The notes under the pieces are model-generated. The model did not search any database. It saw only the letters and a list, made by a program, of their open reading frames with translations, and had not been told where the DNA came from. The position numbers and the translations under genes are program-made. Of a stretch of DNA of 64,000 nucleotides, positions 6,949 through 15,954 are shown one piece after another (positions within the stretch are counted from its first letter, which is position 1; the number at the start of each line of letters is the position of its first letter). Source of the DNA: Oscillospiraceae bacterium. Its GTDB lineage: Bacteria > Bacillota > Clostridia > Oscillospirales > Ruminococcaceae. The DNA lies in NCBI GenBank assembly GCA_022787085.1, contig JALFVE010000040.1, forward strand, positions 17,554 through 81,553. Direction: 5' to 3'.

Positions 6949-8706
6949 TTATTTACAATCAAGTATCTCAGGCAGCATATGCACCCGATTAAAAGGAAAG
7001 GTGAAATAATATCCGTCGACAAAATCCGAAACCATTGAAATTATTTCCTTAGCAAGAGCAATGCCCGCAGCCTCTCCATCCTCCCTTGAGCCGTTTTCGG
7101 GATAGCGGGAAATGATCTCATCGGTAACGTTCACGCCAGAGATCTCATTTTTCATAAACAGAGCATTTCTGCGGCTCACAAGTGGCATGATCCCGCAGAG
7201 GATAAGCGCACCCGTTTCGTTTTTTATCCGTCTGAGCCTGTCAGCGTCATCAGCGGAAAAAACAGGCTGGGACATGAAAAACACCGCTCCCGCAGCCATT
7301 TTCTTTTTTACTCTCATGATCTCGTTATCAAGATTTCTGCGGTTCTGATTTACCGCTCCCCCGCAGCATATGGGACGGGATGCGAACATATCCGAATTAA
7401 GCTCCGAAGCTATGCGCAGCAGCCCCACAGAATCAAAATTGAATACGGATTTCACCGTCTGACGTGCCGCCGCAGGAATGGGATCTCCCGTTATCATCAG
7501 AGCATTCCCGATCCCGCTAAGATGCGCACCCATAAGCGCAGAACGGATAGCAAGAGCATTTTTGTCACGGCAGCAGATGTGGGGCATGACCTCCATACCC
7601 GTTTCCCTGCGCACCTTTGCCGCCATCAGAACAGAATCCGCTCTTGTTCTTCCCGAAGGAGAATCGGGGAAGGTGAGAACATCTACTCCCGCATTTTTCA
7701 GAAAATGCGCCGAGCTCATAAGCTTTTCGTCGTCACCGTCAAGAGGCGGGACAAGCTCGGCGGCAATAAGCTTTTCCTTTCTGACATCCCCGTTTTTGTT
7801 ATAGATAAAGCCCGAATAAACAGGCTTTTTCTCTTCCCCATCCTTTTTCACATTTGCCTTCGGAGAGGGTGCCCTGCCCTTTAAAAGCTCCGCAGCTTTC
7901 CTGATATAGCCGGGGTCTGTACCGCAGCAGCCGCCAAGAATATCCGCTCCCAGCTCGGATATTTCCGAAAGCTTTCCCGAAAAATGCTCTGCAGCGCTGC
8001 CGAAGGAAAGCTGATTTCTTGACATAACGGGATATCCCGAATTTGGCAGAACGGACAGAAAAACATTTTCGGGAACGGAGATTTTTTTAAGTATCCCGCT
8101 CATGTGAACAGGTCCCACGCCGCAGTTAAGTCCCACGCAGTCCGCAAATGAAGCTGCCTCGGAAAAGAGACGTTCTGCGTTTCGTCCCGAGGGACTGCTT
8201 CCGTAGCGGTCAACGCAGAAGGTGGCGATAATAAAAACATCGCTGCCGTACTTCTGCCTGATTTTTTCCATTGCGGGGAGAAGTGAAACCGTGTCGGAAA
8301 AGGACTCAAAATTAATAATGTCAATGCCCTTTGAAATAAATATTTCCGCCGCCTTGAAATATTCCTCTGCGGCAGCCTCGTCAGACAGCTTTATCGCCTC
8401 ACCGATATCCCCCGCAATATAAATTCCATCAGCACATTCAAGGGCTATGTCGGCAGCTGCCGAAATATTTTCTGCGACCCGTTCCCACGGCATACCAAGC
8501 TCAGCGGAATTAGAAGCAAAGGTGTTTGTGCGGATAAGCTCCGCACCCGCTTGTATATATTCCCTGTGTATCTCGGCAACACGTTCCCTGTGCAGAGTGT
8601 TTGCAAGCTCGGGGCTTTCATCTGTGCCGAATTTACCTGCGTAATATGTGCCGAATGAGCCGTCAGCAATGATTATACGGCTTTTAAGGCGTTCTCTGAT
8701 GTTCAT
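6949..8706 (-). CDS. bifunctional homocysteine S-methyltransferase / methylenetetrahydrofolate reductase
   Basis: The N-terminal ~285 residues are a homocysteine methyltransferase barrel (IIADGSFGTYY, zinc cysteines in GLNCGVGP and GGCCGTDPG). The C-terminal half is a MetF-like reductase (AAELVPPLDGDD, LMITGDPIP, FMSQPVFS, CGIMPLVS). The same fusion occurs in Bacillus YitJ. It would reduce 5,10-methylene-THF and pass the methyl group to homocysteine without cobalamin, though methylated donors are possible. It starts one base inside the stop of the EAL gene upstream (TAATG), so the two are coupled, an odd functional pairing. Confidence 0.93.
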   Translation of the reverse strand: MNIRERLKSRIIIADGSFGTYYAGKFGTDESPELANTLHRERVAEIHREYIQAGAELIRTNTFASNSAELGMPWERVAENISAAADIALECADGIYIAGDIGEAIKLSDEAAAEEYFKAAEIFISKGIDIINFESFSDTVSLLPAMEKIRQKYGSDVFIIATFCVDRYGSSPSGRNAERLFSEAASFADCVGLNCGVGPVHMSGILKKISVPENVFLSVLPNSGYPVMSRNQLSFGSAAEHFSGKLSEISELGADILGGCCGTDPGYIRKAAELLKGRAPSPKANVKKDGEEKKPVYSGFIYNKNGDVRKEKLIAAELVPPLDGDDEKLMSSAHFLKNAGVDVLTFPDSPSGRTRADSVLMAAKVRRETGMEVMPHICCRDKNALAIRSALMGAHLSGIGNALMITGDPIPAAARQTVKSVFNFDSVGLLRIASELNSDMFASRPICCGGAVNQNRRNLDNEIMRVKKKMAAGAVFFMSQPVFSADDADRLRRIKNETGALILCGIMPLVSRRNALFMKNEISGVNVTDEIISRYPENGSREDGEAAGIALAKEIISMVSDFVDGYYFTFPFNRVHMLPEILDCK

Positions 8707-10640
8707 TATCCCGCCTGCTTTTCCTTTATAAATTCAATATAAGCCTCTTCGGAAATGGGACGGGAATAATAATATCCCTGCAAATAATGAACGCCCATTT
8801 CGGCAAGGCTGTTTGCCATTTCCTCGGTCTCCACGCCCTCTGCAACGATATGCGCACCCAGAGAGCTTACCATTTTAACGGTATTTGTGAGAATGATCTC
8901 GGATTTAGTCTTTTTGTTTTCCCCGAAGCTGGGCCAGATAAGGCTCTTGTCGAATTTAACAAGATCGTAATTCACCTCGGACATTTTGGAAAGATTGGAG
9001 TATCCCGTTCCGAAATCGTCCATGGAGAAGCTGCAGCCCATTTCACGGAATCGCTTCATATTCCTCTCAAGCATAGAAGCGGACTCCACAGCGGTAGTCT
9101 CGGTTATCTCCAGATTAATGGACGAGGGAGAGATCCCGTATTTTTTCATAATACCCGAAAAGCCAGCGGGAACAGCCTCGTCAACGCTCTGGAGAGCGGA
9201 GAGATTCACCTCGATATAATCGACCTTCAGCCCCATATCCCGCATGGATTTGATAGTTTTGCAGACCTTTTCAAAAACGATCTCGCCTATCTTGATAATG
9301 TAGCCGTTTTTCTCCGCCAGAGGGATAAATTCCTCGGGGGAAACAAAGCCCAGAGTTTCCTTGTCCTTGAGCCTTACGAGAGCCTCGGAGGAAACGAAAG
9401 CCTTCTTCTCAGTGGAATAAATGGGCTGATAAACTACCTCGAAGCCGTCGTTCTCAATGGCGTCGAGCATCATTTTGCTGAGTATCTCGCTGCGTTTTTT
9501 CCGCTCTGCGATCTCGCTGTTCACCGCTCTCACAAAGCCAGTGCCGCCATATTCCGTTCCACAGGCGATAAGGTCGTGGATATCCGCAGGCTCATCAGTT
9601 ATCTCGGGGCATTTCATGGTCACAGCGTGAGATTTCAGCTCAATTGATGCGTCCTCCAGCCTATATGGATAGGAGAGCTTTCTTTCAAGCTTCACAAGCT
9701 TGTCGCCGAAGTTCTCATCGCTTTCCGGGATAATAACGGCAAAAACATTGCTTCCCAGACGGTAAACGGGGGACATAAACATATATCTCATATCCTCGGA
9801 GACCATCTTCATCAGCTCCTCAAAGCGATAGAAGCCGATGCTGTCTATAACGATATCCTCATCGTCGATAATAAGAGCAGCCAAATTCACATTCTTTTTG
9901 CCGAGGCAGTTGGTATTTTCATAGAACACCTGTAAAAATGCACGGTTATTGAAGGCTCCCGTATTCTCGTCAATGAAAACATTCGGATTCTCAAAGGAGA
10001 AGTAAAGAGCGGAAATGCTGAGAGAAATAGCAAGTCCCGAAAGCAGCAGGTAGGGATTCAGGAGCTGAATGAGCGCAACAACAATCCAGATAATAAGCTG
10101 CATTCTCAAAGCAAAGCGCTTCTTTTCGTACAATACATCCTTGTACCTGAAGGTCTCTGCAAAGGTAAAGACAATGTAGACCGCCACGCCCGCATAAAGG
10201 AAATCCACAGGTGAACCATAGGAATAAACGCCGCTTTCGTCGCAGATATATTCGATATCGCCCAGCAGCATACCAAGCGTGCAGATGATATATGGCAGTA
10301 TCCAGACTGCGATAAGAGCATTGTTAATGTTTTTGTTTCTTGCATTCCCCGTAAATTCCACATAAGCGGACATACCGAAAACCACCGTGAGCATAAGGAT
10401 ATAATAGACCCTGTGGATAATATCCGTTACCGCCGAACCGGGGAACATATATATGGAATAAACCGTAGCAATGTCAAAAAGCATATAGACCGCCGACACG
10501 CACAGCATACCGCTGAAAATCCTTGTGGTAAGCAGCTTTATCCGCTTTGACCTTATAAAGTCGATGATAACAAGTATCAGAAAGCAAAGGGATGCCACCT
10601 GTAATCTGATGCTTGTACCGATCTCAAAATCAAATCCCAT
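8706..10640 (-). CDS. membrane EAL-domain c-di-GMP phosphodiesterase with degenerate GGDEF
   Basis: About seven hydrophobic helices fill residues ~1-230. A GGDEF-like domain follows whose start (FIDENTGAFNNRAFLQ) fits the fold but which lacks the GGDEF active-site motif, so cyclase activity is unlikely. The EAL domain retains SSEALVRL, NLEITE, DDFGTGYSN and VKFDKS, the residues that bind metal and c-di-GMP, so it is probably an active phosphodiesterase. The start at 10640 (MGFDFE) is chosen because a promoter at 10681-10709 overlaps the farthest in-frame ATG, which therefore cannot be in the mRNA; AAAGGA lies upstream. It is coupled to the methionine synthesis gene. Confidence 0.92.
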   Translation of the reverse strand: MGFDFEIGTSIRLQVASLCFLILVIIDFIRSKRIKLLTTRIFSGMLCVSAVYMLFDIATVYSIYMFPGSAVTDIIHRVYYILMLTVVFGMSAYVEFTGNARNKNINNALIAVWILPYIICTLGMLLGDIEYICDESGVYSYGSPVDFLYAGVAVYIVFTFAETFRYKDVLYEKKRFALRMQLIIWIVVALIQLLNPYLLLSGLAISLSISALYFSFENPNVFIDENTGAFNNRAFLQVFYENTNCLGKKNVNLAALIIDDEDIVIDSIGFYRFEELMKMVSEDMRYMFMSPVYRLGSNVFAVIIPESDENFGDKLVKLERKLSYPYRLEDASIELKSHAVTMKCPEITDEPADIHDLIACGTEYGGTGFVRAVNSEIAERKKRSEILSKMMLDAIENDGFEVVYQPIYSTEKKAFVSSEALVRLKDKETLGFVSPEEFIPLAEKNGYIIKIGEIVFEKVCKTIKSMRDMGLKVDYIEVNLSALQSVDEAVPAGFSGIMKKYGISPSSINLEITETTAVESASMLERNMKRFREMGCSFSMDDFGTGYSNLSKMSEVNYDLVKFDKSLIWPSFGENKKTKSEIILTNTVKMVSSLGAHIVAEGVETEEMANSLAEMGVHYLQGYYYSRPISEEAYIEFIKEKQAG

Positions 10641-10680
10641 TTTTTTCATTCCTTTCACGATCGGGAATTTTCCAGATATC

Positions 10681-10709
10681 ATTATACCATATTTTTCTGT
10701 CCTTTTCAA
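10681..10709 (-). promoter_or_regulatory. promoter of the EAL gene
   Basis: On the minus strand TTGAAA and TATAAT are separated by 17 bases (-35 at 10704-10709, -10 at 10681-10686), with TGG just before the -10 box. Confidence 0.88.
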
Positions 10710-10802
10710 CTGTTTTTTCTTTTATTATTCGTATTTTCATTTTATCTGACAGGAATTTAATCATAATTTTAACTGTTTTTAAGAAAAAAATCGTAAAAAT
10801 CA

Positions 10803-10831
10803 TTGATTTTTTTATAGGAATATGATAAAAT
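10803..10831 (+). promoter_or_regulatory. promoter of nfeD-SPFH operon
   Basis: TTGATT and TAAAAT with a 17-base spacer lie about 40 bases upstream of the NfeD gene. Confidence 0.75.
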
Positions 10832-10873
10832 AGAATCAACACAAAAAATCAGACGGAAGGAGTTAGGTTTATT

Positions 10874-11311
10874 ATGATGTACATTCTTTGGATCATTGTA
10901 ATGGTCGCCGCTGTTCTTGTGGAAGCAGCCTCCTTTACGCTGCTGTCCATATGGTTTGCCGCAGGAGCACTTGCCGCTGTCATAGCAGCGCTGCTGGGAG
11001 CAGGCGTTGGCGTTCAGGTGGGAGTATTCCTGGGAGTTTCCCTGATACTTCTGGCAGCAACCCGTCCCCTGCTCAGAAAATTCATGCCGAGAAAATACAT
11101 CCCCACCAACGGCGAGCTTGATCTGGGCAAAACCGCCGTTGTGATCGAGCGTATCGACAGCATGGCAGGCACCGGCAGAGTACGCCTCGATGGCGTGGAC
11201 TGGGGCGCAGCCTCCGCAGACGGAGCAATTATCGAAGAGGGGACTTCGGTAACGGTCATTGCAAAGGGTGCGGCATATCTCACCGTGCAGCCCGTTTCCA
11301 AATCCATATAA
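10874..11311 (+). CDS. NfeD-family membrane protein
   Basis: Two or three transmembrane helices (residues ~3-65) are followed by a small beta-barrel of the OB-fold type (LGKTAVVIERIDSMAGTGRVRLDGVDWGA...TSVTVIAKG), which is the layout of short NfeD proteins. They partner SPFH/flotillin-type proteins in membrane microdomains. The next gene, 29 bases downstream, is exactly such an SPFH protein. AAGGAG precedes two tandem ATG codons, so the start may be one codon later. Confidence 0.92.
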   Translation: MMYILWIIVMVAAVLVEAASFTLLSIWFAAGALAAVIAALLGAGVGVQVGVFLGVSLILLAATRPLLRKFMPRKYIPTNGELDLGKTAVVIERIDSMAGTGRVRLDGVDWGAASADGAIIEEGTSVTVIAKGAAYLTVQPVSKSI

Positions 11312-11340
11312 TCACATAAACACAAAAGGAGAAATGTATC

Positions 11341-12300
11341 ATGGTTATTGCAGTCATCATTATTATTCTTGCGATCATCTTTATTTCGGGAATCAAGATC
11401 GTTCCTCAGGCGCAGGTTTACGTTGTGGAGCGTCTCGGAACCTTCAAGGGCGCACTTCACACAGGACCTCATTACGTTATCCCCATCTTTGACAAGGTGG
11501 TAAAGAAGGTATCCATCAAGGAGCAGGTAGTTGACTTCAAGCCCCAGCCCGTTATCACGAAGGATAATGTTACCATGCAGATAGATACTGTGGTATTCTT
11601 CACAGTAACCGACGCAAAGCTTTATACCTACGGCGTTGAAAGACCTCTCTCCGCAATCGAGAATCTCTCCGCAACCACCCTCCGAAATATTATCGGTGAA
11701 ATGGAACTTGACGCAACTCTCACCTCCCGTGACGTTATCAACACCAAGATCACCGCTATCCTCGACCAGGCGACCGACCGCTGGGGAATCAAGGTAAACA
11801 GAGTTGAGCTTAAAAATATCCTTCCTCCCAGAGAGATTCAGGACGCCATGGAAAAGCAGATGAAGGCAGAGCGTGAGAGACGTGAAAAGATCCTTCAGGC
11901 AGAGGGTGAAAAGAAGTCTCAGGTGCTTGTGGCAGAGGGTGAAAAGGAATCAAAGATACTTCGTGCCGAGGCAGATAAGCAGGCTGCGATCCTCCAGGCA
12001 GAGGCTCAGAAGCAGGCTATGATCCTCCGTGCCGACGCTGTAAGACAGCAGAAGATACTCGAGGCTGAGGGTGAGGCTGAATCCATCAGAAACGTTCAGC
12101 AGGCTCTTGCAGACACTATCAGACAGCTGAATGAGGCTAATCCTACTCAGAACGTTATCGCCATCAAGAGCCTTGAGGCATTTGCAAAGGCTGCCGACGG
12201 CAAGGCAACAAAGATAATAATCCCCTCCGAAATACAGAGCCTTGCAGGACTTGCAACCTCCGTCAAGGAGCTTGTTGCCGCTGACAAGACCGAGGAATGA
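11341..12300 (+). CDS. SPFH/Band 7 (stomatin-like, paraslipin type) protein
   Basis: One N-terminal membrane helix (VIAVIIIILAIIFISGI) precedes the SPFH domain (VPQAQVYVVERLGTFKG...VDFKPQPVITKDNVTMQIDTVV) and a long charged alanine/glutamate-rich coiled coil with repeats of the type ILQAEGEKKSQVLVAEGEKES. The length (319 aa) and the pairing with NfeD fit the QmcA/paraslipin branch. Such proteins assemble into membrane-bound rings that organise lipids or proteases. The C-terminal repeats vary in degenerate 7-residue units. Confidence 0.94.
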   Translation: MVIAVIIIILAIIFISGIKIVPQAQVYVVERLGTFKGALHTGPHYVIPIFDKVVKKVSIKEQVVDFKPQPVITKDNVTMQIDTVVFFTVTDAKLYTYGVERPLSAIENLSATTLRNIIGEMELDATLTSRDVINTKITAILDQATDRWGIKVNRVELKNILPPREIQDAMEKQMKAERERREKILQAEGEKKSQVLVAEGEKESKILRAEADKQAAILQAEAQKQAMILRADAVRQQKILEAEGEAESIRNVQQALADTIRQLNEANPTQNVIAIKSLEAFAKAADGKATKIIIPSEIQSLAGLATSVKELVAADKTEE

Positions 12301-12315
12301 TAATTTAAATATCTG

Positions 12316-12350
12316 TCGGACGCCCGATTTCGGACGTCCGATTTTTTTTT
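12316..12350 (+). terminator. terminator of nfeD-SPFH operon
   Basis: An 11-position stem (tcggacgcccg / cggacgtccga, one mismatch) is followed by nine T residues. Confidence 0.88.
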
Positions 12351-12385
12351 GCACTGAAATTTAATATACATGAACGGATTATCCA

Positions 12386-12414
12386 TTGATTTTTTCTAGA
12401 GAATGTGATAAAAT
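12386..12414 (+). promoter_or_regulatory. promoter of the acyltransferase gene
   Basis: TTGATT and TAAAAT with a 17-base spacer. Confidence 0.75.
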
Positions 12415-12466
12415 TATGTTGATAGATATCAGCCCGACATATCGTAATTTGTTGGAGGAAAGCTCT

Positions 12467-13477
12467 ATGGAGCATAAGGAAAATATTAATTATAAACTGA
12501 ATCTTTTAAAAGGCTTTGCCTGTATTGGAGTAGTATTCATACATATAACATTTCCGGGAATATTCGGTGAAATTGTAAAATTAGCGTCAGATTATGCAGT
12601 ACCGATTTTCTTTATGATTGCGGGATATTATGCTTTTGGAAATGGTACAGCAGTAGTAAAACGCAGATTAATCAAAATTATAAAAATATTTGTGTATGCA
12701 TATTTATTGTTTTTTGCTCTTAAAGCAGCAGATGCGATAATGAACCATGAAATAGGGGTATTATGGCTTTGTGATCTTTTTAATTGGAAAACTGCTATTA
12801 AATGTATTGTTTTCTGTACGATAGACTTTGCAATACCATTGTGGTATTTAATTGCAATGATCGAGACATATATCGTTTGGTATTTTATTGTCAAGAATCA
12901 AAAAGAACAATTCACACTAAAAATTCTTCCATTTTTGTTCGTTTTGCAAATATTGTTAACTTCATATTGTGAAACTATGCAGCTTGAATGGTTTTGGAAA
13001 ATTAACTTTCCTACACGCGCGATGCCTTGGTTTTTACTTGGATATTATATGCATACGGACAAAGCAAAAAAAATAAGAAATATTGATTCTCATATATTGG
13101 TTATTTTGGCAGCGGCGGGTTGTGTTATTGCTGTAATTCCTACTTTGTTTAGTCTGCCATTAAAATTTACTATCATAGGTTATCTTCCATATTCGGTTGG
13201 ATTGTTTGCTTTATCTTTAAAAAATCCATACAACAGTGTTTGCAAAGTTATAGAATACATTGGCGAAAAGCTATCACTGAATATTTATATATTCCACTCT
13301 TTGATTAATTCCGTGACAGGCTTTATGTGTCACAGAATATTGGGAATTGATACCGAAACATGCGTATGGCAATGGTGCCGACCGATTATTGTTTTGATTT
13401 GTACAATATTAGCGTCATGGTTAGTCCACATTATTCTGAACAATATAAAAAGCCGAACAAAGTCAACCGTTTCATAG
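12467..13477 (+). CDS. membrane acyltransferase (acyltransferase_3 family)
   Basis: The protein has about ten hydrophobic helices and the family start NLLKGFACIGVVFIHITFPG with the conserved histidine, then IPLWYLIAMIETY. Such enzymes O-acetylate surface polysaccharides or peptidoglycan. ATG 12467 is preferred because TTGGAGGA lies eight bases upstream. The gene is clearly more AT-rich than its neighbours, with A/T-ending codons throughout, and has its own promoter, so recent acquisition is likely. The following ~160 bases before galT show no gene I can support. Confidence 0.88.
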   Translation: MEHKENINYKLNLLKGFACIGVVFIHITFPGIFGEIVKLASDYAVPIFFMIAGYYAFGNGTAVVKRRLIKIIKIFVYAYLLFFALKAADAIMNHEIGVLWLCDLFNWKTAIKCIVFCTIDFAIPLWYLIAMIETYIVWYFIVKNQKEQFTLKILPFLFVLQILLTSYCETMQLEWFWKINFPTRAMPWFLLGYYMHTDKAKKIRNIDSHILVILAAAGCVIAVIPTLFSLPLKFTIIGYLPYSVGLFALSLKNPYNSVCKVIEYIGEKLSLNIYIFHSLINSVTGFMCHRILGIDTETCVWQWCRPIIVLICTILASWLVHIILNNIKSRTKSTVS

Positions 13478-13641
13478 AAGTGTGGTTTCTGCGAGAGCAA
13501 TATTCAATTCATGGCTATTGTAAAAGCATAATGGATCAGATTATTAATATAAATTCCAATTGTAAGGCAGTTTCAATAATATTGATTGTTTATTCGCTTT
13601 CATCGTGAAAGATCAAATAAAAAAACAGGAGGTTATGAAAA

Positions 13642-15129
13642 ATGATAAACGAAAGCATTGCAGCACTTGCGAATTACGGTCTTGAAAACGGACTTATCGC
13701 TCCCGAAGACAGGACTTTTGCCATTAATTCCATACTTGCCGTTATGGAGCTGGACGAATTTGAAGAGCCTCAGAGCGTCCCCGAAAAGCCCCTTGAGGAA
13801 ATTCTGAAGGCACTTCTGGATAATGCCTGCGAAAGGGGCATTATTCAGAACAGCGTGGTTTACCGAGATCTTTTTGATACAAAGCTCATGGCGTGCCTCA
13901 CTCCCCGTCCCTCTGAGGTCATCGGCAAATTCAGAAAGGAATATGCCGAGTCTCCGGTTAAGGCAACGGATAATTTCTACAAATTCAGTCAGGATACGGA
14001 TTATATCCGCCGCTACAGAATCGCCAAGGACATCAGATGGAAGGCTTCCACCGAATACGGCGAGCTTGACATCACCATAAATCTCTCCAAGCCCGAAAAG
14101 GACCCCAAAGCCATCGCCGCCGCAAAAAATGCAAAGCAGAGCGGCTATCCCAAGTGCCTGTTATGCACCGAAAACGTCGGCTATGCAGGCAGGGTAAATC
14201 ACCCCGCAAGGCAGAATCACCGCATAATCCCCGTGGAAATATGCGGCGAGGAATGGGGCTTTCAGTATTCCCCCTATGTTTACTACAACGAGCACTGCAT
14301 CCTTTTCAATCAGAAGCACACCCCGATGGTGATCGACAAAATGGCATTTGAAAAGCTTTTTGATTTTGTAAGACAGTTCCCCCATTATTTCATCGGTTCA
14401 AACGCCGATCTTCCCATAGTAGGCGGCTCCATACTGAGCCACGAGCATTTTCAGGGCGGAAACTACACCTTTGCAATGGCAAAGGCTCAGATTGAAAAGG
14501 AATATGTTATAAAGGGCTTTGAGGACGTTAAGGCGGGCAGGATAAAATGGCCTATGTCCGTTATCAGATTAAGCGGCGAACGTCCCGAAAGGCTTGCGGA
14601 GCTTGCAGAGCATATCCTCAGAAGCTGGAGAGGCTACACAGATGAAGCGTCATTCATATTTGCCGAAACAGACGGCGAGCCTCACAGCACCATCACTCCC
14701 ATTGCCCGCAGAAACGGCAGCAGCTATGAGCTTGACCTTGTTCTGAGAAACAACATCACCACCGAGGAGCATCCTCTGGGAGTTTTCCACCCTCACGCCG
14801 AGCTTCACCACATCAAGAAGGAGAATATCGGTCTTATCGAGGTAATGGGTCTTGCCGTTCTCCCCGCCCGTCTCAGGTCGGAGATGGAGCTTCTGGAAAA
14901 GGCGCTTATCGAAGATCCCAACAGCCTGCGCAATGATCCCGTTCTGGAAAAGCACGCCGACTGGGCAGAGGAATTTTCCTCACGCAGATCCATCACCCCT
15001 GAGAATGTTTCCGATGTGGTGAAGGACGAGATCGGCAAGGTCTTTGCTCAGGTACTTGAGCACGCAGGCGTTTACAAACGCACTCCCGAGGGCATGGCGG
15101 CTTTTGACAGATTTATGGATTCCCTTTGA
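13642..15129 (+). CDS. galT: UDP-glucose--hexose-1-phosphate uridylyltransferase, Firmicutes class II
   Basis: The protein (495 aa) is the long Firmicutes type of GalT. It has CLLCTENVGYAGR, NEHCILFNQKHTPM and the active-site region GGSILSHEHFQGG. It exchanges UMP between UDP-glucose and galactose-1-phosphate in the Leloir pathway. No galK or galE is adjacent. AGGAGG precedes the ATG at a normal distance. Confidence 0.95.
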   Translation: MINESIAALANYGLENGLIAPEDRTFAINSILAVMELDEFEEPQSVPEKPLEEILKALLDNACERGIIQNSVVYRDLFDTKLMACLTPRPSEVIGKFRKEYAESPVKATDNFYKFSQDTDYIRRYRIAKDIRWKASTEYGELDITINLSKPEKDPKAIAAAKNAKQSGYPKCLLCTENVGYAGRVNHPARQNHRIIPVEICGEEWGFQYSPYVYYNEHCILFNQKHTPMVIDKMAFEKLFDFVRQFPHYFIGSNADLPIVGGSILSHEHFQGGNYTFAMAKAQIEKEYVIKGFEDVKAGRIKWPMSVIRLSGERPERLAELAEHILRSWRGYTDEASFIFAETDGEPHSTITPIARRNGSSYELDLVLRNNITTEEHPLGVFHPHAELHHIKKENIGLIEVMGLAVLPARLRSEMELLEKALIEDPNSLRNDPVLEKHADWAEEFSSRRSITPENVSDVVKDEIGKVFAQVLEHAGVYKRTPEGMAAFDRFMDSL

Positions 15130-15153
15130 TTTGCATTTTTTTGAAAAAAACTA

Positions 15154-15182
15154 TTGACTTTTTTCCCGTTCTGTAATATAAT
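15154..15182 (+). promoter_or_regulatory. promoter of tRNA-Thr
   Basis: TTGACT and TATAAT are separated by 17 bases. Confidence 0.85.
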
Positions 15183-15209
15183 ATATTCAGCATTTTTAAT
15201 GCTGAATAT
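15183..15209 (+). repeat. perfect inverted repeat between promoter and tRNA-Thr
   Basis: A perfect 12-bp palindromic stem (atattcagcatt / aatgctgaatat, loop ttt) begins right after the -10 box and ends two bases before the tRNA. It could be part of the precursor leader or an operator overlapping the start of transcription. Confidence 0.7.
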
Positions 15210-15211
15210 TT

Positions 15212-15287
15212 GCTTGTGTAGCACAGTTGGTAGTGCAGCTCATTCGTAATGAGCAGGTCGCGTGTTCGAGTCACGTCACAAGCTCCA
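15212..15287 (+). tRNA. tRNA-Thr (anticodon CGT)
   Basis: Acceptor stem GCTTGTG pairs with CACAAGC, CCA is encoded, and the anticodon arm gctca-ttcgtaa-tgagc gives CGT. The T arm has gttcgagtc. Length 76 nt. Confidence 0.95.
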
Positions 15288-15297
15288 GAATTTTTCG

Positions 15298-15347
15298 CCC
15301 CGAAAGCTGCATAGAAATGTGGTTTTCGGGGATTTTTAATAATAATA
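15298..15347 (+). terminator. terminator of tRNA-Thr
   Basis: ccccgaaa (15298-15305) pairs with ttttcgggg and is followed by attttt. Confidence 0.75.
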
Positions 15348-15443
15348 TCCAGAAACAGACATTCATAAAAGCGCCGTCAAATCAACATACAAATTAATAA
15401 GAATGGTAGTAAGATATCCGCAGACCGGAGCGTTATTTTAATA

Positions 15444-15472
15444 TTGACATTCCCCAAAAATGGAATTATAAT
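15444..15472 (+). promoter_or_regulatory. promoter of aroQ-pepP
   Basis: A perfect TTGACA and TATAAT with a 17-base spacer, about 40 bases before aroQ. Confidence 0.88.
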
Positions 15473-15510
15473 AAGAATATAAAACACCCAAGAAAGGATA
15501 TACTAAAAAA

Positions 15511-15954
15511 ATGAACGTTCTGATAATAAACGGACCAAACTTAAATCTTTTAGGAGAAAGAGAGCCGGGAACCTACGGCAGCGACAGCTATAAAAGCATA
15601 TGTGAGGAGCTTGAGAAAAAGTCAGCAGAGCTTGGATTTACCGACTGCGAATGTTTTCAGTCAAATCACGAGGGCGAGATAATCGACCGAATCCATGCGG
15701 CAAGGCTGGATTTTTCGGGAATCGTCCTGAACGCAGGTGCGTACACACATTACAGCTACGCCATCAGAGACGCTATCGCCGCAGTAAAAATACCGGTCAT
15801 CGAGGTGCATATGTCCAATATCCACAAGAGAGAGGAATTCCGCCATACCTCGGTAATATCCCCCGTCTGCGCAGGACAGATCGCTGGCTTCGGCAAGGAG
15901 AGCTATATTCTGGGTCTTTACGCTCTGAAAGCAATTCTGGAGGATAAAGCATGA
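15511..15954 (+). CDS. aroQ: 3-dehydroquinate dehydratase, type II
   Basis: The 147-aa protein has the type II signature INGPNLNLLGEREPGTYG, the catalytic tyrosine in that segment, NHEGEIIDRI, LNAGAYTHYSYAIRDA and the histidine region EVHMSNIHKREEFRHTS. It removes water from 3-dehydroquinate in the shikimate pathway. Its stop overlaps the next start by four bases. The aroQ-pepP-efp order is conserved in Firmicutes. Confidence 0.96.
   Translation: MNVLIINGPNLNLLGEREPGTYGSDSYKSICEELEKKSAELGFTDCECFQSNHEGEIIDRIHAARLDFSGIVLNAGAYTHYSYAIRDAIAAVKIPVIEVHMSNIHKREEFRHTSVISPVCAGQIAGFGKESYILGLYALKAILEDKA

Noticed and set aside
13360..13608. 82-codon frame across the acyltransferase end
   Set aside because: It overlaps the true gene in another frame, lacks a Shine-Dalgarno, and shows no domain pattern.
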